Part shown: positions 59,655 to 64,000 of the stretch, one piece after another
How the letters are laid out: each line of letters starts with the position of its first letter
Position numbering within the stretch: the stretch's first letter is position 1
Assembly: GCF_022878925.1 (NCBI RefSeq)
Contig: NZ_CP084627.1
Coordinates: 1,364,001-1,428,000 of the forward strand
Direction of reading: 5' to 3'
Source of the DNA: Caballeronia sp. TF1N1
GTDB taxonomy: Bacteria; Pseudomonadota; Gammaproteobacteria; Burkholderiales; Burkholderiaceae
Length of the DNA: 64,000 nt
Notes under the pieces: generated by a model
Told to the model about the DNA's origin: nothing
The model's database searches: none
Seen by the model: the letters and a program-made list of their open reading frames with translations, nothing else
Program-made: the position numbers and the translations under genes

Positions 59655-61061
59655 ATGGCTAGCCTTCAGGACGAAGCACACGGCGGCCGCCAGGCGAAGA
59701 AAGCGACGGCGAGCGGCTGGATCGGCTCGGCGCTCGAGTACTACGACTTCTTCATCTACGCCCAGGCGGCAGCGCTCATCTTCCCGCAGTTGTTCTTTCC
59801 CTCGGGCAATCCGAAGGTGGCTATCGTCGCGTCGCTCGCGACTTACGGCGTGGGTTATGTCGCGCGTCCTATCGGCGCATTCGTGCTCGGCCATCTGGGC
59901 GACACCCACGGCCGCAAGAACGTCCTGCTGGTCTGCATGTTCCTGATGGGCTTTTCCACCATGGCCGTGGGCCTGTTGCCGACATATCACAGCGTCGGCA
60001 TGCTCGCACCGACCTTGCTCGTGATCTTGCGTCTGGTTCAGGGCTTCGCCGTGGCCGGCGAAATCTCCGGCGCAAGCTCGATGATTCTCGAACACGCGCC
60101 TTTCGGACGACGCGGCTTCTTCGCGAGCTTCACGTTGCAAGGCGTGCAGGCGGGCCAGATTCTCGCCGCCGCCGTGTTCCTGCCGCTCGCGTACTTCATG
60201 CCGGAAGACACGTTCAACTCATGGGGCTGGCGCATTCCGTTCCTGCTGTCGGCGGGCGTGCTGGTCGCGGGTTACATCATCCGTCGCGAGGTTCACGAAA
60301 CGCCGGCGTTCACGGCCGAAGGCAAGCATGGCGATCTGCCGAAGTCGCCGATCAAGGAAGCGTTCGCCAACAGCACGCCTGACATGCTGCGCGTGATCTG
60401 CATGGCGCTCATGAACGTCATTCCCGTGGTCGCCACGATCTTCGGCGCGGCTTTCGCGGTGCAGGCTTCCTACGGCATCGGTTTCTCGAAGAGCGTGTAT
60501 CTGTGGATTCCGGTCGCGGGCAACATCCTCGCCGTGCTGGTGATTCCGTTCGTCGGCAATCTGTCGGACAAGATCGGGCGCCGTCCGCCGATCATCGTCG
60601 GCGCTATCCTCTCGGGGCTGCTGTCGTTCGCTTATCTGTGGGCGATCAGCATCCACAATGTGCCGGTTGCCATCGTCATGTCGCTGCTGATGTGGGGTCT
60701 CGTGTATCAGGGCTATAACGCGATTTTCCCGAGCTTCTTCCCGGAACTGTTCCCGACGCGCTCCCGCGTTTCGGCCATGGCGATCGCGCAGAACATCGGC
60801 ACCACCATTACCGCGCTCTTGCCCGCCCTCTTCGCAGCGGTCGCGCCGCCGGGATCGAACAATATTCCGATGACGGTCGGTTGCATCACGCTGGTGGTGA
60901 CGATCATCGCGGCGCTTGCGGCATGGTCGGCTCGCGAGACCTTCCGCGTTCGCCTGAACGATCTGGGCAAGCCGGACGCCGTGCCGATGACCCAGCAGGA
61001 ATACGACCGTCAGCGCGCCGACTCCATGGCCGTGGAAAAAACCGCCAAGGCGCACGCCTGA
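59655..61061 (+). CDS. MHS-family MFS transporter (aromatic/organic acid:proton symporter type)
   Basis: 468 residues, 12 membrane helices. S-G-W-I-G-S-A-L-E-Y-Y-D-F-F and G-H-L-G-D-T-H-G-R-K-N are metabolite:H+ symporter marks (shikimate/KgtP/ProP group). ATG at 59655 has GGAGA 7 bp upstream. Divergent iclR and PcaR-like boxes suggest an aromatic-acid substrate. Confidence 0.92.
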   Translation: MASLQDEAHGGRQAKKATASGWIGSALEYYDFFIYAQAAALIFPQLFFPSGNPKVAIVASLATYGVGYVARPIGAFVLGHLGDTHGRKNVLLVCMFLMGFSTMAVGLLPTYHSVGMLAPTLLVILRLVQGFAVAGEISGASSMILEHAPFGRRGFFASFTLQGVQAGQILAAAVFLPLAYFMPEDTFNSWGWRIPFLLSAGVLVAGYIIRREVHETPAFTAEGKHGDLPKSPIKEAFANSTPDMLRVICMALMNVIPVVATIFGAAFAVQASYGIGFSKSVYLWIPVAGNILAVLVIPFVGNLSDKIGRRPPIIVGAILSGLLSFAYLWAISIHNVPVAIVMSLLMWGLVYQGYNAIFPSFFPELFPTRSRVSAMAIAQNIGTTITALLPALFAAVAPPGSNNIPMTVGCITLVVTIIAALAAWSARETFRVRLNDLGKPDAVPMTQQEYDRQRADSMAVEKTAKAHA

Positions 61062-61091
61062 TCAGAAAGAACACGCGATGTTGGAGTGATT

Positions 61092-61120
61092 GCCGGGCTT
61101 TTCGAAGCCCGGCTTTTTTT
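61092..61120. terminator. rho-independent terminator
   Basis: GCCGGGCTT-TTCG-AAGCCCGGC followed by T7; ends the transporter gene and may also serve the convergent SDR gene. Confidence 0.92.
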
Positions 61121-61134
61121 CGTCCGGCACGAAC

Positions 61135-61908
61135 TCATCTGTCGATACGCACGCCCGACAGACGCTCGCAAATGCCGATCAGGCGGTCCTGCATGGCTTC
61201 GTCGCGCGCGGCCGGATCGCACGAGCGCTCGCGCAGATGGAAGAAGTAGCGGCCCGATACGCGCGCCTTGTCGTCGTCGCTGGCTGCGAGCCACGCTTGC
61301 GTGCGATGCGCCTTGTCCATGTCGTCGGGCGCGGAAGCGCCGCCCATCTTCGTCGGCACCCAGCCGGGTTCTAACGCGTTGGACAGCACATCCGGCCAGT
61401 AGCGCGCCACCGCCAGCGCGAGCAGCACGTCCATGAACTTGCTTTCCGCATACGCGAGCGAGCCGTTCCAGCGGCGTTGCGTCCATTCGATGTCGTCGAG
61501 ATTCGCGGGCGTGCCGTGATGCATGCCGGAACTGAGATACACGAGCCGCGATGGCTTCTCGATCAGCGCCGTCAGCACGTACGGCGCGAGCACGTTGATG
61601 GCGAAGACATGCGGCAGGCCATCGACGGTTTCGATACGGCCCGGCTCGCGATACCCCACGCCCGCGTTATGAATGACGGCATCGAAATGTCCCAGCCGGT
61701 TGACTTGCTTCGCCACGCCGCGCGTGGCTTCCAGACTCGCGAGATCGCCCGTGACGACGCCTTGCGCTTGCGGCAGGACAGTGCGTGCGTCCTCGGCGCG
61801 CGCCGCGTTGCGCGCATGCAGCACCACGGCATGCCCTTGTTCGATCAAAAGACGCGCGGCCATGAGACCGAGCCCGTCGCTCGATCCGGTGATGAAAATT
61901 CGTGACAT
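61135..61908 (-). CDS. SDR-family oxidoreductase
   Basis: 257 residues. T-G-S-S-D-G-L-G cofactor motif, H-N-A-G-V-G, S-S-G catalytic serine region and Y-A-E-S-K catalytic motif, so it looks active. Divergent from the LysR gene at 62009, a likely regulator. Confidence 0.9.
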   Translation of the reverse strand: MSRIFITGSSDGLGLMAARLLIEQGHAVVLHARNAARAEDARTVLPQAQGVVTGDLASLEATRGVAKQVNRLGHFDAVIHNAGVGYREPGRIETVDGLPHVFAINVLAPYVLTALIEKPSRLVYLSSGMHHGTPANLDDIEWTQRRWNGSLAYAESKFMDVLLALAVARYWPDVLSNALEPGWVPTKMGGASAPDDMDKAHRTQAWLAASDDDKARVSGRYFFHLRERSCDPAARDEAMQDRLIGICERLSGVRIDR

Positions 61909-62008
61909 GCAACGCTCCTATGGCGATTGATCCAAAGCCCATTCTGCGCGTGAAGGCGCCGCTTCGCGATAACATGAAAGCCATTTCATCGATGACGCGG
62001 AGGCATGA

Positions 62009-62923
62009 ATGGCGGGCTTCAACGAACGCATCCTGAACGGCATCAGCGTGTTCGCGGCTATCGTCGATGCAGGCACGTTCGCCGCCGCGGGCAACCGTCT
62101 CGGCATGTCGCAGCCCGGCGTGAGCCGCGCCATCGCCCGCCTGGAAGCGCGTTTGAGAGTGCGGCTATTCGATCGCACGACGCGCAGCGTGTCGCTCACC
62201 GACGACGGCCGGCGCTTCTTCGAACAAGTCATGCCGCATCTGAACGGACTGGAAGAAGCGGCGGCCACCGCTTCAGGCGGCGCGACCGCCGTGCGCGGCC
62301 GGTTGCGCGTGAATGTCGATCCCATTTTCTCGCGCCTCGTGCTCGGGCCGAAGCTCTACGCGTTCATGGACACGCACCCGGAGATAGAACTCGAACTGAT
62401 CACGAGCGACCGCCTTGGCGACATGATCGCGGACGGCTTCGATCTGGCGATCCGTTTTGGCGAGCCGCGCGATTCGAGTCTCGTCGCTCGCAAGCTGCTC
62501 GACACGCCGGTGCGCACCGTGGCCGCGCCTTCATACATCGCGCGATGCGGACGGCCCGCGACACCGCAAGCGCTGGAAAGCGACGCGCATACGTGCGTCG
62601 AGTTTCGCGATCCTGAAACAGGGCGTCCGTTCGTGTGGGAGTTTCACCGCAAGAAGAAGCGCATGACCGTCGATACGCGCGGCCGCCTCACGCTCAACGA
62701 TGTCGGCACCATGTTGAGCGCCAGCCTGTCGGGCTATTGCGTCGCGCAGATTCTCGAACTCGGCTCCGAGCATCTGTTCACGGAAGGCAAGTTGATCGAC
62801 CTTTTTCCCGACTGGCCCGACGAGCGCTTCCCGCTGTACGCGTACTATCCGTCGCGGCATCATCCGCCCGCGAAGACGCGGGCGTTTCTCGATCTCGTGA
62901 TTTCGCTTGCGCAGACGAAGTGA
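62009..62923 (+). CDS. LysR-family transcriptional regulator
   Basis: 304 residues with HTH A-A-G-N-R-L-G-M-S-Q-P-G-V-S-R-A-I and F-D-R-T-T-R-S-V-S-L-T-D. Head-to-head with the SDR gene across 100 bp, the common LysR-target arrangement. Confidence 0.92.
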   Translation: MAGFNERILNGISVFAAIVDAGTFAAAGNRLGMSQPGVSRAIARLEARLRVRLFDRTTRSVSLTDDGRRFFEQVMPHLNGLEEAAATASGGATAVRGRLRVNVDPIFSRLVLGPKLYAFMDTHPEIELELITSDRLGDMIADGFDLAIRFGEPRDSSLVARKLLDTPVRTVAAPSYIARCGRPATPQALESDAHTCVEFRDPETGRPFVWEFHRKKKRMTVDTRGRLTLNDVGTMLSASLSGYCVAQILELGSEHLFTEGKLIDLFPDWPDERFPLYAYYPSRHHPPAKTRAFLDLVISLAQTK

Positions 62924-62936
62924 GGCCGTTCGTCAT

Positions 62937-63986
62937 TCAGGCGAGCGTCACGGACTTTCCAGTGCGAGCGCTTTCGATGATAGCGGCCAGCGTCGCCGCG
63001 TTATCGAGACTCGCCTGCGCGTAGAACTCGATGGCCGCCGTATCGTGCGTGGCGACCATGCGCGCGAACGCTTCCGCCGTGAAGAAGAAGCCGCTGCCCG
63101 TGTCCGACTGCACTACTTCGAACGGCACCGAATTGGGAATGCCGCGCCGCACGCGCAACTGGCTCGGCAGATAGCCATACGGATGGCCGTGCGTCAGATC
63201 GCTCGTATGGTTGAGATACTCGGTATCGATCGTGCCTTCGGAACCGATGATCGTCGCATATCGATGATTCGCGCCATCCATTGCGCAGGAGAGTTGCGCG
63301 CGGCGGCCATCGGCATAGATGAGCGTCGCCATGAGGCTGATGTCGACCTTGGTATCGGCCCACGTCGCCACGGCCTGCACGCTTTGCGGTGCGGTTCCGG
63401 TCACGAGGCGAATCAGGCTTAGCGGATAGCTGCCTGCATCGAGCAGCGCGCCGCCGCCGAGTTCCGGCTTCATGCGGATGTTCGCGCCCGGGTTCCCGAC
63501 AGTGAAGCCGAAGTTCGCCTGAATGGCGCGCACCGCGCCGATGGCGCCTTCGCCGATCAGCGACATCATCTGCGCGGTCTGCGGCTGGAAGTACCACGGG
63601 AAGGCTTCGAGCAACAGCACGTCGTTGCGCTCGGCGGCCTCGAACATGCTGGCGGCTTCGTCGCGGGACAACGCGAGCGGCTTCTCGCAGAGGACGTGCT
63701 TGCCGTGGTTTGCTGCCTTGATTGCCCATTCGGCATGCAGGCTGTTGGGCAAGGGAATGTAGATGGCATCGACATCGGGGCTGGCGAGCAGTGCTTCATA
63801 GCTGCCGAACCATGCGCCGATGTCGTTCGCTTCCGCGAATGCTTTTGCGTTGTCGTCGCTGCGGCTCGCCACCGCGACGATGCGCACGTTTTCGCTTGGC
63901 TGCACGTCACGCGCGAATTGCCTGGCGATATTGGCGCCGCCGAGAATACCGAGGCGCAAGGGCGATGAGGCTTGAATCGATGACAA
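62937..63986 (-). CDS. Gfo/Idh/MocA-family oxidoreductase
   Basis: 349 residues. Rossmann motif G-I-L-G-G-A-N-I-A, then the family's G-K-H-V-L-C-E-K-P-L-A motif with catalytic lysine and a C-terminal beta-sheet domain (G-G-G-A-L-L-D-A-G-S-Y-P). Likely an NAD(P)-dependent sugar or cyclitol dehydrogenase. Substrate unknown. Confidence 0.93.
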   Translation of the reverse strand: MSSIQASSPLRLGILGGANIARQFARDVQPSENVRIVAVASRSDDNAKAFAEANDIGAWFGSYEALLASPDVDAIYIPLPNSLHAEWAIKAANHGKHVLCEKPLALSRDEAASMFEAAERNDVLLLEAFPWYFQPQTAQMMSLIGEGAIGAVRAIQANFGFTVGNPGANIRMKPELGGGALLDAGSYPLSLIRLVTGTAPQSVQAVATWADTKVDISLMATLIYADGRRAQLSCAMDGANHRYATIIGSEGTIDTEYLNHTSDLTHGHPYGYLPSQLRVRRGIPNSVPFEVVQSDTGSGFFFTAEAFARMVATHDTAAIEFYAQASLDNAATLAAIIESARTGKSVTLA

Positions 63987-64000
63987 GGCAGCTCCTTACT

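Overview
The window comes from a GC-rich betaproteobacterium of the Burkholderiaceae, most likely Caballeronia or Paraburkholderia. This rests on the joint cat/ben cluster, the codon use, the many LysR regulators and the phage type, all judged by eye without database searches.

Region 1 (1-7062) is a benzoate-to-catechol-to-muconate pathway: catB and catR leftward, catA and benABCD rightward. A BenM/CatR-type operator lies in the divergent promoter. Region 2 (7100-22138) is a Pel exopolysaccharide locus, pelABCDEFG, all leftward. It ends in an extra secreted GH114 hydrolase. Upstream of pelA, facing the other way, is a secreted spherulin-4 (GH135-like) hydrolase whose leader carries a recognisable class-I c-di-GMP riboswitch. 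PelD keeps an RxxD c-di-GMP motif, so the second messenger would act on the machinery through protein and on the flanking hydrolase through RNA. The GH114 domain of PelA itself looks shortened and altered, which suggests the separate GH114 enzyme may replace it.

Region 3 (22182-24340) holds an unusual SDR, an XRE/MmyB regulator and an AhpD-like protein. Region 4 (about 24558-39728) is a decayed prophage between 11-bp direct repeats. It keeps integrase, excisionase, a CI-like repressor, Cro, a CP76/CII-like regulator, lysis genes, a Doc toxin module, an orphan cytosine methyltransferase and many tiny genes. Head and tail genes are gone, and an antirepressor is fused in frame to a portal-protein tail, which runs into a lysozyme. 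Matching pR- and pL-like promoters share an operator.

Region 5 (39764-46913) has an ester-cyclase-like gene, 3-hydroxybutyrate dehydrogenase, a broken chemoreceptor, an AI-2E-family permease, small proteins, a receiver-only response regulator and hipBA with three operators spaced exactly 50 bp apart. Region 6 (47307-63986) is ordinary accessory metabolism: GST, a three-domain oxidoreductase, zwf, FUSC and LysE transporters, three LysR regulators, a deaminase, an aldolase-like protein, an IclR/MHS-transporter pair with PcaR-like boxes, an SDR and a Gfo/Idh/MocA oxidoreductase.

No rRNA, tRNA, CRISPR array or insertion sequence was seen.
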